A stretch of 64,000 nucleotides of DNA from Streptomyces canus (GCF_001514145.1 NZ_KQ948662.1:430124-494123), one strand, 5' to 3'. Positions 24,233 through 33,064 are shown, counted from the first letter of the stretch. The notes: a model not told the origin generated them from the letters alone. Translations and numbers: made by a program.

Positions 24233-25675
24233 GTGACTTCCGCTCCCGCCAAGCCCCGCATCCCGAACGTCCTCGCCGGACGCTACGCCTCCGCCGAGCT
24301 CGCCACGCTCTGGTCGCCCGAGCAGAAGGTGAAGCTCGAGCGTCAGCTCTGGCTCGCCGTGCTGCGGGCCCAGAAGGACCTCGGGATCGAGGTGCCCGAG
24401 GAGGCCCTCGCCGACTACGAGCAGGTCCTGGACACCGTCGACCTGGCCTCCATCGCGGAGCGCGAGAAGGTCACGCGGCACGACGTGAAGGCGCGGATCG
24501 AGGAGTTCAACGACCTCGCCGGGCACGAGCAGGTCCACAAGGGCATGACCTCCCGGGACCTCACGGAGAACGTCGAGCAGCTCCAGATCCGGCTCTCCCT
24601 CGAACTGATCCGCGACCGCAGCGTGGCCGTCCTGGCGCGCCTCGGCAAGCTGGCCGGCGAGTACGGCGAGCTGGTCATGGCCGGTCGCTCCCACAACGTG
24701 GCCGCGCAGGCCACCACTCTCGGCAAGCGTTTCGCGACCGCGGCGGACGAGCTCCTCGTCGCGTACGGCCGGGTCGAGGAGCTGCTGGCCCGCTACCCGC
24801 TGCGCGGCATCAAGGGCCCGGTCGGTACCGCGCAGGACATGCTGGACCTGCTGGGCGGGGACGCCTCGAAGCTGGCGGAGCTGGAGCAGCGGATCGCCGG
24901 TCACCTGGGCTTCTCGCAGGCGTTCACCTCGGTCGGCCAGGTCTACCCGCGCTCCCTGGACTACGAGGTCGTCACCGCGCTGGTGCAGGTGGCGGCGGCC
25001 CCGTCCTCGCTGGCGAAGACGATCCGGTTGATGGCCGGGCACGAGCTGGTGACCGAGGGGTTCAAGCCGGGCCAGGTCGGCTCCTCCGCGATGCCGCACA
25101 AGATGAACACGCGGTCCTGCGAGCGCGTCAACGGCCTGATGGTCATCCTGCGCGGCTACGCCTCGATGACCGGCGAGCTGGCGGGCGACCAGTGGAACGA
25201 GGGCGACGTGTCCTGCTCTGTGGTGCGCCGGGTCGCGCTGCCGGACGCGTTCTTCGCTCTCGATGGTCTCCTGGAGACCTTCCTGACGGTCCTCGACGAG
25301 TTCGGCGCCTTCCCGGCCGTCGTCGCGCGCGAGCTGGACCGCTACCTGCCCTTCCTCGCCACCACCAAGGTGCTGATGGGCGCGGTGCGCGCGGGTGTCG
25401 GCCGTGAGGTCGCGCACGAGGCGATCAAGGAGAACGCCGTCGCCTCCGCCCTCGCGATGCGCGAGCAGGGCGCCGAGCGCAACGAACTCCTCGACAAGCT
25501 GGCCGCGGACGAGCGCATTCCGCTCGACCGGGCCGGGCTGGACGCGCTGATGGCCGACAAGCTGTCCTTCACGGGCGCCGCGGCCGACCAGGTCACCGCG
25601 GTCGTGGGCCGGATCGAGGAGATCGTGAAGCAGCACCCGCAGGCGGCGGGCTACACCCCCGGAGCGATCCTCTGA
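24233..25675 (+). CDS. purB: Adenylosuccinate lyase
   Basis: PurB splits SAICAR and adenylosuccinate in de novo purine synthesis, acting as a cytoplasmic tetramer. The 480-residue frame starts GTG at 24233. It shows the family signature SSAMPHKMN (residues about 284-292), preceded by the helical lyase core (HKGMTSRDLTENVEQLQ, AGRSHNVAAQATTLGKR). The histidine in the second of these stretches and the serine of the signature loop are the expected catalytic residues. It overlaps the start of the next gene. Confidence 0.96.
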   Translation: MTSAPAKPRIPNVLAGRYASAELATLWSPEQKVKLERQLWLAVLRAQKDLGIEVPEEALADYEQVLDTVDLASIAEREKVTRHDVKARIEEFNDLAGHEQVHKGMTSRDLTENVEQLQIRLSLELIRDRSVAVLARLGKLAGEYGELVMAGRSHNVAAQATTLGKRFATAADELLVAYGRVEELLARYPLRGIKGPVGTAQDMLDLLGGDASKLAELEQRIAGHLGFSQAFTSVGQVYPRSLDYEVVTALVQVAAAPSSLAKTIRLMAGHELVTEGFKPGQVGSSAMPHKMNTRSCERVNGLMVILRGYASMTGELAGDQWNEGDVSCSVVRRVALPDAFFALDGLLETFLTVLDEFGAFPAVVARELDRYLPFLATTKVLMGAVRAGVGREVAHEAIKENAVASALAMREQGAERNELLDKLAADERIPLDRAGLDALMADKLSFTGAAADQVTAVVGRIEEIVKQHPQAAGYTPGAIL

Positions 25676-26220
25676 CCCGCTTTACCCCCGAGGAGTTGGA
25701 GGCCGCCCGCGACCGTCTCGTACCGGACGTGGTCGCGGACGGTCTCCGTGTGCTGTTCTGCGGCATCAACCCCGGTCTGATGACGGCCGCTACGGGGCAT
25801 CACTTCGCCCGGCCCGGCAACCGGTTCTGGCCGGTGCTCCATCTGTCCGGCTTCACGCCGAGGCTCCTGAAGCCGTCTGAGCAGCAGGAGTTGCTGTCGT
25901 ACGGGCTCGGGATCACCAATGTCGTGGCCCGGGCGTCCGCGCGGGCGGACGAGCTGAGCGCCGAGGAGTACCGCGAGGGCGGGCGGCTGCTGGCGGAGAA
26001 GGTTTCGCGGCTCAGGCCCCGGTGGCTTGCCGTGGTGGGGGTCACCGCCTATCGCGCGGCCTTCGACGACAGGAAGGCGAAGGTCGGGCCGCAGGAGCGG
26101 ACGATCGGGGAGACGCGCGTGTGGGTGCTGCCGAATCCGAGTGGCCTCAACGCGCACTGGACGGCGGCGACGATGGCGGAGGAGTTCGCCCGGCTCCGGG
26201 GCGCGGCGGGGGACGGCTAG
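25672..26220 (+). CDS. mug: G/U mismatch-specific uracil-DNA glycosylase
   Basis: A Mug/TDG-family DNA glycosylase of about 180 residues that removes uracil or thymine mispaired with guanine. It shows the catalytic GINPG motif (LFCGINPGLM), RPGNRFWPVLH, and the second motif LPNPSGLNAHW. The common start choice would be TTG at 25696, but that codon abuts its own gaggag with no spacing. CTG at 25672 overlaps the purB stop (CTGA), has ggag seven bases upstream, and keeps the TRFTPEELEAARDR stretch that I associate with relatives, so I place the start there tentatively. Confidence 0.88.
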   Translation: MTRFTPEELEAARDRLVPDVVADGLRVLFCGINPGLMTAATGHHFARPGNRFWPVLHLSGFTPRLLKPSEQQELLSYGLGITNVVARASARADELSAEEYREGGRLLAEKVSRLRPRWLAVVGVTAYRAAFDDRKAKVGPQERTIGETRVWVLPNPSGLNAHWTAATMAEEFARLRGAAGDG

Positions 26221-26224
26221 CGGG

Positions 26225-26671
26225 TCAGACCGGGTCGATGTCCGAGGCCACGGCCAGGACATGAACCTCGTCGGTGTGGTCCCGGTAGCCCACGCCGAGG
26301 GCGATCCAGCGGTCCGAGCCCGGGGGTTGCCACAGGTCCAGGTCGTCCGCCACGGAGCTCGTCGTGGCCCAGGGTTCGGGTATCTCCTCGCCCCGCTCGC
26401 TGTGCACGCGGAGCGTGCCCATTCCCCAGAGCGGCTGCTGCCTGCCCCAACGGTCGTTCAACTGCTGCGCTATGAAGCTCTTCAGGGCGTAGAAGTCCTC
26501 CACGGTCGCCATGCGGCGCGCCGCGTCACCGGTCCGCGTCCCGTGGCTCACCGCTAACGACTCGATGCGGTAACCGGGTCCCGCCCCGTAGGGCACCGGC
26601 TCGCCGTCCGCCGCGCTCAGGTCGCGGGCACACAGCGAGTCGATCGCGGCGAGATACTTCGCACTGTCCAT
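26225..26671 (-). CDS. Uncharacterised cytoplasmic protein
   Basis: A protein of about 148 residues starting MDSAKYLAAIDSLCARDL. It is soluble, rich in tryptophan and charged residues toward the end (DLDLWQPPGSDRWIALGVGYRDH), and has no domain I recognise. Two longer starts (26701 and 26779) lie in or near the repeat block and are less likely. It ends four bases from the mug stop, tail to tail. The tandem-repeat block separates it from the same-strand ABC exporter upstream. Confidence 0.6.
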   Translation of the reverse strand: MDSAKYLAAIDSLCARDLSAADGEPVPYGAGPGYRIESLAVSHGTRTGDAARRMATVEDFYALKSFIAQQLNDRWGRQQPLWGMGTLRVHSERGEEIPEPWATTSSVADDLDLWQPPGSDRWIALGVGYRDHTDEVHVLAVASDIDPV

Positions 26672-26730
26672 GTGATCCAGTAAACCGGCCCCCACTGACA
26701 TTTGGCGGGGCGTCAAGTGACTCGGGGGGC

Positions 26731-27290
26731 CGGACGCCCCGGTCGACGGACCGGTCGTGGGGTCGGGCGTCCCGGGCACGGACCCGCCGGGGAGTCAGGC
26801 GCGCCAACAACGGACCGCCGCAGGATCAGGCACCCCGCCACGGACCGCCGCAGGTCGGGCGTCCCCGGCCAGTGGCCCGCCGAGGGGCAGGCCTCCCAGC
26901 CAGGGGCCCGCCCGGGGCCTCCCGGCCACACACCCGCAGGGAGCGGGCGTCCCCGACGACGGACCAGTCGTGGGTCAGGCGTCCCAGCCACGGACCCGCC
27001 GGGGAGTCAGGCACCCCAACAACGGACCGCCGCAGGATCAGGCACCCCGCCACGGACCGCCGCAGGTCGGGCGCCCCCGGCCAGTGGCCCGCCGAGGGGC
27101 AGGCCTCCCAGCCAGGGGCCCGCCCGGGGCCTCCCGGCCACACACCCGCAGGGGGCGGAGTCCCCGGCGACGGACCGGTCGTGGGGTCAGGCGTCCCAGC
27201 CACGGACCCGCCGGGGAGTCAGGCACCCCAACAACGGACCACCGCAGGATCAGGCACCCCGTCACCGACCCGCCCTGCGGTCAGGCATCC
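26731..27290. repeat. 212-bp higher-order tandem repeat built of ~30-bp units
   Basis: The block between the unknown gene and the ABC permease has a period of exactly 212 bp: the landmark ggagtcaggc recurs at 26791, 27003 and 27215. Each 212-bp period consists of seven related subunits of 24-34 bp with a core like tcaggcaccccnnccacgga-ccgccg. The third period is partial and ends inside the permease gene, whose stop codon (tca at 27281-27283 on the plus strand) is the tcaggc of a subunit. Long plus-strand frames through it are low-complexity and not credible as genes. Confidence 0.9.
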
Positions 27291-28030
27291 CGGCGGCGCA
27301 AGCTCCACGCGCCCGCCGTGACGGCTGCCGCTGTCCACAGGGCGGTGACGCCGAGTCCGGTCCACGGGCCCAGAGTGCGGTCGGGGGTTTCGTACAGGAC
27401 TGTCTGTCCGGCTCTGTCGGGCAGGAAGTCGGCGACGCCGGCCCCGGCCGCGTCTCCGATCACGAAGGAGACGACGAGGATGAACGGGATGATCAGGGAG
27501 AGTGCGCCCACACCACTGCGCAACAGGGTCGCGACTCCCGCCGCGAACAAGGCCATCAGCGTGAGGTAGACCGCACAGCCGATGACACCGCGCGTCTGCT
27601 CACCTGTGGAGAGGCCGCTCGCCGCGTCCCCGAGCCCGGCCCGTCCCACGACGAGCGCCGCGAGTGCGGTGACCAGCCCGACGGCCAGCGTCGGCACGCC
27701 GATCGCGAGCAGCTTCGCCGCGAACCACCGCCCCCGCCGCGGTACAGCGGCCAGCGACAGCCGGAGCCCACCCCCGTGGAACTCCGACGACACCGCCATC
27801 GCTCCGAAGGAGATGGCCGCGATCTGGCCCGGCCCGACCCCGGACAGCGCCATGAACAGCGGATCGAATTCGGGGTCCGAGGTCTCGGAGACCCCGGCGA
27901 TCGCGGAGAACGCGGTGGTCGCCGCGAACAGAGCGAGCAACGCGCCGAGGAGCGAGCGCAGCGTACGGATCTTCAGCCACTCGGAGCGGAGGACCGGGGC
28001 GAAGGAGCGGGGGATGGGTGGGGACGACAT
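27281..28030 (-). CDS. ABC-2 type transporter permease
   Basis: A 249-residue membrane protein with six predicted helices. It begins with a short cytoplasmic segment (APVLRSEWLKIRTLRSLLGA) typical of ABC-2 permeases of the NatB or drug-exporter type. It lies one base after the ATPase gene stop, so the two form an operon. The last codons (RRRDA and stop) coincide with one subunit of the adjacent tandem repeat. Export of a drug or antimicrobial compound is likely but not shown. Confidence 0.88.
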   Translation of the reverse strand: MSSPPIPRSFAPVLRSEWLKIRTLRSLLGALLALFAATTAFSAIAGVSETSDPEFDPLFMALSGVGPGQIAAISFGAMAVSSEFHGGGLRLSLAAVPRRGRWFAAKLLAIGVPTLAVGLVTALAALVVGRAGLGDAASGLSTGEQTRGVIGCAVYLTLMALFAAGVATLLRSGVGALSLIIPFILVVSFVIGDAAGAGVADFLPDRAGQTVLYETPDRTLGPWTGLGVTALWTAAAVTAGAWSLRRRDA

Positions 28031-28031
28031 G

Positions 28032-28952
28032 TCAGGCCTCCTGCGGCTGTGCGGTGAACTCTGTCTCGGTCGCGGTCAGATCCAGGTAGGCCTGTTCCAA
28101 CGTGGCTTCCTGTGTGGCCAGTTCGAGGAGCGGCACGCGCGCGGCGGAGACGATGGCGCCGATCTCGTCCACGCGCGTGTGCTGCACGGTCCAGTGCCCG
28201 TCCTCGTGCTCCACGGCGTCGTGACCGTGCCGGGCGAGGGCGCTCTTGAGGGCGGTGGGGTCCGTCGTGCGGATGCGGACGCCGGGCCGCACGCGTGCGT
28301 GGATGAACTCCCGCATCGGTGTGTCGGCGAGCAGCCGCCCCCGGCCCAGGACGACGAGGTGGTCGGCGAAGGACGCGGTCTCGTTCATGAGGTGGCTGGA
28401 GACCAGCACCGTGCGGCCCTCTCCGGCCAGCCGGCGCAGCAACTCGCGGATCCAGATGATGCCTTCGGGGTCGAGGCCGTTCGAGGGCTCGTCGAGCATG
28501 ACCACGCCGGGGTCGCCGAGCAGGGCGGCCGCGATGCCGAGCCGCTGCCGCATGCCCAGGGAGTACGTCTTCACCCGGCGCCTTGCGACCGAGGCCAGCC
28601 CCGTCTGCTCCAGCACCTCCTCGACCCGGCGGTCGGGGATGCGGTTGCTCGCCGCCAGCGTGCGCAGGTGGTCGCGGCCGGAGCGGGAGCCGTGCGCGGC
28701 CTGGGCGTCGAGCAGGGCGCCCACATGACGCAGGGGTTCGTCGAGTGTGACGTAGGCGCGGCCGCCGATCGTGGCCGTCCCGGAGGTCGGACGGTCGAGA
28801 CCGAGGACGAGCCTCATGGTGGTGGACTTTCCGGCGCCGTTGGGCCCGAGGAAGCCGGTGACCCGGCCGGGCAGGACACGGAAGGTGACGTCGTCCACGG
28901 CTCGTCGTGTGCCGAACTCCTTGGTGAGGGCTTGGACTTCGATGCTGGTCAT
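28032..28952 (-). CDS. ABC transporter ATP-binding protein (drug-exporter type)
   Basis: A 306-residue ATPase with Walker A GPNGAGKST, signature YSLGMRQRLGIA, and Walker B GVVMLDEPSNGLDP. The carboxyl 90 residues are an extra regulatory domain as in DrrA or NatA-like proteins. It starts at 28952 (MTSIEVQALTKEFG). It is divergent from a histidine kinase gene across a 108-bp gap, an arrangement usual for exporters induced by their own two-component system. Confidence 0.92.
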   Translation of the reverse strand: MTSIEVQALTKEFGTRRAVDDVTFRVLPGRVTGFLGPNGAGKSTTMRLVLGLDRPTSGTATIGGRAYVTLDEPLRHVGALLDAQAAHGSRSGRDHLRTLAASNRIPDRRVEEVLEQTGLASVARRRVKTYSLGMRQRLGIAAALLGDPGVVMLDEPSNGLDPEGIIWIRELLRRLAGEGRTVLVSSHLMNETASFADHLVVLGRGRLLADTPMREFIHARVRPGVRIRTTDPTALKSALARHGHDAVEHEDGHWTVQHTRVDEIGAIVSAARVPLLELATQEATLEQAYLDLTATETEFTAQPQEA

Positions 28953-28984
28953 GGCAGCAGCCTGGCGGGTGCCGCGGGGGCGGG

Positions 28985-29026
28985 GCCTCCCCCGTGTGTG
29001 GAGATCGTCTCCCCCGTGCGGGGGAG
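28985..29026. promoter_or_regulatory. Palindrome between exporter and two-component system
   Basis: A perfect 8-2-8 palindrome ctcccccg-tg-cgggggag occupies 29009-29026. A third copy of the half-site (gcctcccccg) lies at 28985-28994. The element is central in the divergent region and is a good candidate for the response-regulator binding site. Confidence 0.55.
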
Positions 29027-29060
29027 GCTCGTTGTCGGTGGCGGCTGGCACGATGACCAA

Positions 29061-30230
29061 ATGGTCCGCTTGCTGCGCCCGTTCGGTCGGGCGGTGACGT
29101 ACACACGATGGCTGCATCTGTTCATCGCCGTCGTGTGGCCGGCCATGTGGATGTTCGTCGAGGAGGCGTGGTGGACCTGGCTGGTGGCGGCCGTGACGCT
29201 CGCGCCCGCGGGGCTGGTGCCCGCGATGCGCACCGTGGAGGGGCTGCAGGCGAGGCTGCTGCTGACGGGACACCGGCACAACAGCGAGAGCATCGACATC
29301 GTCGTCGCGCCGTCGGCGTCCTGGAGCGACCGGGGGCGGCTGGTCGTGTGGCTGGAGGCGCGTCTGCTGCTCGGCTACGCGACGGCGATGCTCAGCATGC
29401 AACTGCTCATCAGCTCGGTGGACCTGGTCGCGTCGGCCTTCGGCCGTGACGTCGACGAGGGCGTGCTGATCCTCCTCGACGGTCACCAGTGGTGGCACGT
29501 CCTGCTCGCGCCCCTGTCGCTGGCAGCGCTGGCGGCGACCGTGGTCGGCTCGGGCCGTCTGATCACGGCGCTCGCGCTCCGGCTGCTCGGCCCCTCCCCC
29601 GCCGAGCGCCTGGCCGCCATGGAGGAGCGGACCGAGCAGCTCCTGGAGCGCACCCGTATCGCGCGTGAGCTGCACGACTCCATCGGGCACGCCCTGACCG
29701 TCGCCGTCGTCCAGGCGGGCGCCGCGCGGGCGGCCGGTGATCCGGCCTTCACGGACCGTGCCCTGGACGCCATCGAGGAGACCGGCCGAGCCGCCCTGGA
29801 GGACCTGGAGCGTGTCCTCGGCATTCTGCGCGAGTCCGACCGGCCGGTGAGCGGCCGCCCGACGCTGACGGACGCCGACCGGCTCCTGGAGTCCGCGCGC
29901 GCGTCCGGCGCCAAGGTGGACGCCGAACTGACCGGGCCGGTGGACACCGTGCCCGGGCCGGTCTCCCGGGAGGGCTACCGGATCCTCCAGGAGTCGCTGA
30001 CCAATGTGCTGCGGCACGCGGGGCCCGTGCCGGTCCGGATCCGTATCGAGGTCACGGACGAGGCCCTCGCCCTGGAGGTCCGCAATCCGTTGACGGCCGA
30101 CATAGCCGGCCCCGGGCGGGGCAGCGGGCTGCGCGGGATACGCGAACGGGCGGCTCTGCTCGGCGGTCGCGCGCACACCGGGCCCGACCGGGGTGACTGG
30201 CAGGTGCATGCCGAGCTGCCGCTTCGCTGA
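29061..30230 (+). CDS. Sensor histidine kinase (NarL-type, HisKA_3)
   Basis: A 389-residue kinase. About four transmembrane helices occupy residues 10-190, with no large extracellular sensor. The HisKA_3 phosphoacceptor segment RIARELHDSIGHALT carries the histidine near residue 207. The HATPase region has LQESLTNVLRHAG and GRGSGLRGIRERAALLGG. It starts ATG at 29061. This short-sensor class often detects membrane or antibiotic stress, fitting the divergent ABC exporter. Confidence 0.93.
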   Translation: MVRLLRPFGRAVTYTRWLHLFIAVVWPAMWMFVEEAWWTWLVAAVTLAPAGLVPAMRTVEGLQARLLLTGHRHNSESIDIVVAPSASWSDRGRLVVWLEARLLLGYATAMLSMQLLISSVDLVASAFGRDVDEGVLILLDGHQWWHVLLAPLSLAALAATVVGSGRLITALALRLLGPSPAERLAAMEERTEQLLERTRIARELHDSIGHALTVAVVQAGAARAAGDPAFTDRALDAIEETGRAALEDLERVLGILRESDRPVSGRPTLTDADRLLESARASGAKVDAELTGPVDTVPGPVSREGYRILQESLTNVLRHAGPVPVRIRIEVTDEALALEVRNPLTADIAGPGRGSGLRGIRERAALLGGRAHTGPDRGDWQVHAELPLR

Positions 30231-30244
30231 TCTACGCTGACGGG

Positions 30245-30907
30245 ATGCCGGTCACCGTTCTCCTCGTCGACGACGAACCCCTCGTACGCGCCGGTCTGCG
30301 GGCGGTGCTCGAGGCGCAGCCCGACATCGAGGTCGTCGGCGAGGCGGCCGACGGGGCGGCGGTGATCCCCCTCGTACGGCAGCTGCGGCCCGACGTGGTC
30401 GCCATGGACGTACGGATGCCTCTGCTGGACGGCATCGAGGCCACGCGCGCGGTGCTGCGGACGATCGCGCAGCCGCCGAAGATCCTCGTGGTGACGACGT
30501 TCGAGAACGACGAGTACGTGTACGAGGCACTGCGGGCGGGTGCCGACGGGTTTCTGCTGAAGCGGGCCCGGCCGGCCGAGATCGTGCATGCCGTGCGGCT
30601 GGTCGCCGAGGGTGAGTCACTGCTGTTCCCCGCCTCGGTACGACAGCTGGCCGCCCAGTACGGCGAGGAGGGCGGCAACCGTGCCGCCCGGGCCGCGATG
30701 GAGCGGGCCCAGCTGACCGAGCGGGAGGCCGAGGTGCTGCGGCTGATGGCCCGCGGACTGTCCAACGCGGAGATCGCCGCGCGGTTGATCGTCGGCACGG
30801 AGACCGTGAAGTCACACGTCAGCGCCGTCCTGGCCAAGCTGGGAGCGCGGGACCGAACGCAGGCGGTGATCGCGGCGTACGAATCGGGGTTCGTGGCGCC
30901 GGGGTGA
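30245..30907 (+). CDS. LuxR/NarL-family response regulator
   Basis: A 220-residue response regulator. The receiver domain has DD at residues 9-10, the phospho-aspartate in VVAMDVRMPLLDG (about residue 56), and the conserved lysine in FLLKRA. The carboxyl LuxR helix-turn-helix reads LTEREAEVLRLMARGLSNAE, followed by the recognition helix ETVKSHVSAVLAKLGARDR. It begins 14 bp after the kinase stop and surely partners it. It probably controls the divergent ABC exporter. Confidence 0.95.
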   Translation: MPVTVLLVDDEPLVRAGLRAVLEAQPDIEVVGEAADGAAVIPLVRQLRPDVVAMDVRMPLLDGIEATRAVLRTIAQPPKILVVTTFENDEYVYEALRAGADGFLLKRARPAEIVHAVRLVAEGESLLFPASVRQLAAQYGEEGGNRAARAAMERAQLTEREAEVLRLMARGLSNAEIAARLIVGTETVKSHVSAVLAKLGARDRTQAVIAAYESGFVAPG

Positions 30908-30992
30908 AAAGTGAATCGGCCGGCAGGGCGGCAGGGTGGCGGAGCGACCTGTACCATCCGCCCCACACGCGCACGAGCTGGGAGGACGGACG

Positions 30993-32150
30993 TTGGGGCG
31001 ACTGACCGGCGGGGATCCCTCGCTCCTGCGAAGAATCAACTCCGCGGTGGTACTGCACGCGCTGCGCGCCACGGACTGCGCGACGCTGACCGAGATCACC
31101 CGGGTGACGGGTCTGTCCCGGCCGACGGTCGAGGGGGTCGTCGAGGGGCTCATCGAGAGCGGCCTGGTGGTCGAGAAGGCGGCTGACGAGAGCGTCGCCC
31201 GGCGGCAGGGGCGGCCCGCGCGGCGGTTCCGGTTCCGGGCCGAGGCCGGGCACCTGCTGGGCCTGGACATCGGGCCCCACCGGGTCGCCGCGCTCCTGTC
31301 CGACCTCGACGGCCGGGTGCTCGGCGCCGTGGCCAAGGACGTCGACGAGACGGCGTCCGCCGACGACCGTCTGGAGCGGCTGCGCACCGCGGTCGCCGAA
31401 CTGCTGCGCCGGGCCGGGGTCGCGCGCGACTCCCTGTGGGCCGTGGGGGTCGCCTCGCCGGGCATCGTGGAGGCGGACGGGACCATACGGCTGTGCGCGG
31501 CGCTGCCCGAGTGGACGGGGCTGCGTCTCGGCGAGCGGCTGAGCCGTTCCTTCAAGTGCCCGGTCCTGGTGGAGAACGACGCCAACGCGGCCGCGGTCGC
31601 CGAGCACTGGAAGGGCTCCGCCACCGAGTCCGACGACGTGGTGTTCGTGCTGGCCGGACTGAGTCCGGGGGCCGGTTCGCTGATCGGCGGGCGGTTGCAC
31701 CGGGGCTACGGCGGGGCGGCCGGGGAGATCGGCGCGTTGCATCTGCTGGGGCGCGAGGTCACCCCCGAGACGCTGCTGTCCACGACGGACGAGCCTTTGC
31801 ACCCGCTCGACGAACAGGCGGTCGCCGCGGTCTTCGCACAGGCCCGGGAGGGCGACCAGCGGGCCCGGGCGGCCGTGGACCGGTTCATCCAGCGGCTCGT
31901 CCACGACGTGGCGGCGCTCGTCCTGGCCCTCGACCCGGAGCTCGTCGTGGTCGGCGGCTGGGCGGCCGGCCTGGACGGCGTACTGGAGCCGCTGCGGCGC
32001 GAGTTGGACCGCTACTGTCTGCGGCCGCCGAAGGTCACCCTGTCGCTCCTGGGCGAGGCGGCCGTGGCGACGGGTGCGCTGCGACTGGCTCTCGACCATG
32101 TGGAGGAGCAGCTGTTCGCGGTGGAGGGCACGGTCACGGCGCGGCGCTGA
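30993..32150 (+). CDS. ROK family transcriptional regulator
   Basis: A 385-residue ROK repressor. The amino-terminal winged helix (LTEITRVTGLSRPTVEGVVEGL) precedes a sugar-kinase-like domain with LGLDIGPHRVAALLSDLDG, ENDANAAAVAEHW and GYGGAAGEIGALHL. It lacks the cysteine-rich zinc motif CxCGxxGCxE usual after GEIGH, so it may not bind sugar or phosphorylate. The start is TTG at 30993, chosen because ggagga lies six bases before it. No sugar-metabolism gene adjoins, so the target is unknown. Confidence 0.9.
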   Translation: MGRLTGGDPSLLRRINSAVVLHALRATDCATLTEITRVTGLSRPTVEGVVEGLIESGLVVEKAADESVARRQGRPARRFRFRAEAGHLLGLDIGPHRVAALLSDLDGRVLGAVAKDVDETASADDRLERLRTAVAELLRRAGVARDSLWAVGVASPGIVEADGTIRLCAALPEWTGLRLGERLSRSFKCPVLVENDANAAAVAEHWKGSATESDDVVFVLAGLSPGAGSLIGGRLHRGYGGAAGEIGALHLLGREVTPETLLSTTDEPLHPLDEQAVAAVFAQAREGDQRARAAVDRFIQRLVHDVAALVLALDPELVVVGGWAAGLDGVLEPLRRELDRYCLRPPKVTLSLLGEAAVATGALRLALDHVEEQLFAVEGTVTARR

Positions 32151-32182
32151 ACCGTCCGTTCCCGCGCTGCGGACCCATGACA

Positions 32183-32222
32183 TGCGGCGGTGCCCCGGAC
32201 CGAGGTCCGGGGCACCGCCGCA
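32183..32222. terminator. Perfect 18-bp hairpin between convergent regulators
   Basis: An 18-bp perfect stem (tgcggcggtgccccggac and its complement) with the tetraloop cgag lies between the ROK and GntR stop codons. It is the strongest hairpin in the window and will terminate from both sides. Confidence 0.92.
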
Positions 32223-32226
32223 GTGC

Positions 32227-32988
32227 TCAGGAGGCCCGGCGTTCGGGGCCCTCGTGGATCTCCACCGCGCCGGAGTCCCCGAAGGTCAGCCGGCAGGTGT
32301 CCGCACGGTAGGTGGCCACGGAGACGGCCGCGGTGCGGCCCCCCGCCAGGTAGCGGGTGGTGACGACGAGAACCGGGGCCCCGGGCAGGCGGTCCAGCTC
32401 CTTCGCGTCGTCCGCGCGGGCCGAGCCGAGTTCGACGGCGTTCTCCCGGCTCTCCAGCTCCAGGCGCTGCAGTTCGCGCAGCACGGCACGCGCGCGTGCC
32501 GCCCCCGACGGCGTGTCTATGGCGGAGAGTTCCGGCACCGACGCCTCGGGGATGTACAGCAGCTCGGCGGCGACGGGCTGACCGTGGGTCATCCGGGAGC
32601 GGCGCACGGTGTGCACCGGCTGCTCGCGGTCGGTCCCGAGGGCGTCCGCGACGGCCGCGGGCGGCACCGCGGAGGCGCAGTCGACGGCCTGCCAGTCGTC
32701 CCCGGCCGCACCGGGCCAGGCGTGCTGCTCGGAGCCGACGGCCACGCCCACGCGCGGCGGCGCGACGGTCGTACCGACGCCGCGGCGGCGCTGCAGCCTG
32801 CCTTCCAGCTCCAGTTGCTCCAGAGCCTGGCGGAGCGTGGCGCGGGCGACGCCGAAACGGGCGGCGAGATCGCGCTCGTTCGGCAGGATCTCGCCCACGG
32901 TGAATTCGGAGTCCAGTGCCTCACTGAGCACCGTCTTGAGATGCCAGTACTTCGGTTCCGGCACCGTTTCGAGCTGCGTGGTCCCCAC
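32227..32988 (-). CDS. GntR/HutC-family regulator (DasR-like)
   Basis: A 253-residue GntR regulator. The winged helix (EILPNERDLAARFGVARATLR, QALEQLELEGRLQRRRGVGT) is followed by a UTRA effector domain from about residue 85. It starts GTG at 32988 behind ggagga. In Streptomyces, HutC-type regulators such as DasR sense amino-sugar phosphates. The motif upstream of this gene looks like a DasR site, so this may be a paralogue that regulates itself, or a DasR target. Confidence 0.9.
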   Translation of the reverse strand: MGTTQLETVPEPKYWHLKTVLSEALDSEFTVGEILPNERDLAARFGVARATLRQALEQLELEGRLQRRRGVGTTVAPPRVGVAVGSEQHAWPGAAGDDWQAVDCASAVPPAAVADALGTDREQPVHTVRRSRMTHGQPVAAELLYIPEASVPELSAIDTPSGAARARAVLRELQRLELESRENAVELGSARADDAKELDRLPGAPVLVVTTRYLAGGRTAAVSVATYRADTCRLTFGDSGAVEIHEGPERRAS

Positions 32989-33064
32989 CCTGTCCTCCGC
33001 AATCGCCGTGGTCCGGCGGCGTTTTAGCGCCCTTGTTTATTAAAGGTTGTTGCACTTCTCTGCG

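Noticed and set aside
26731..27290. CRISPR array
   Set aside because: The repeat subunits are contiguous and related throughout, with no unique spacers and no cas genes nearby.
26757..27569. Plus-strand frame of 270 codons through the 212-bp repeat
   Set aside because: The translation is a repetitive proline/arginine/glycine string that follows the repeat period and then runs antisense to the ABC permease.
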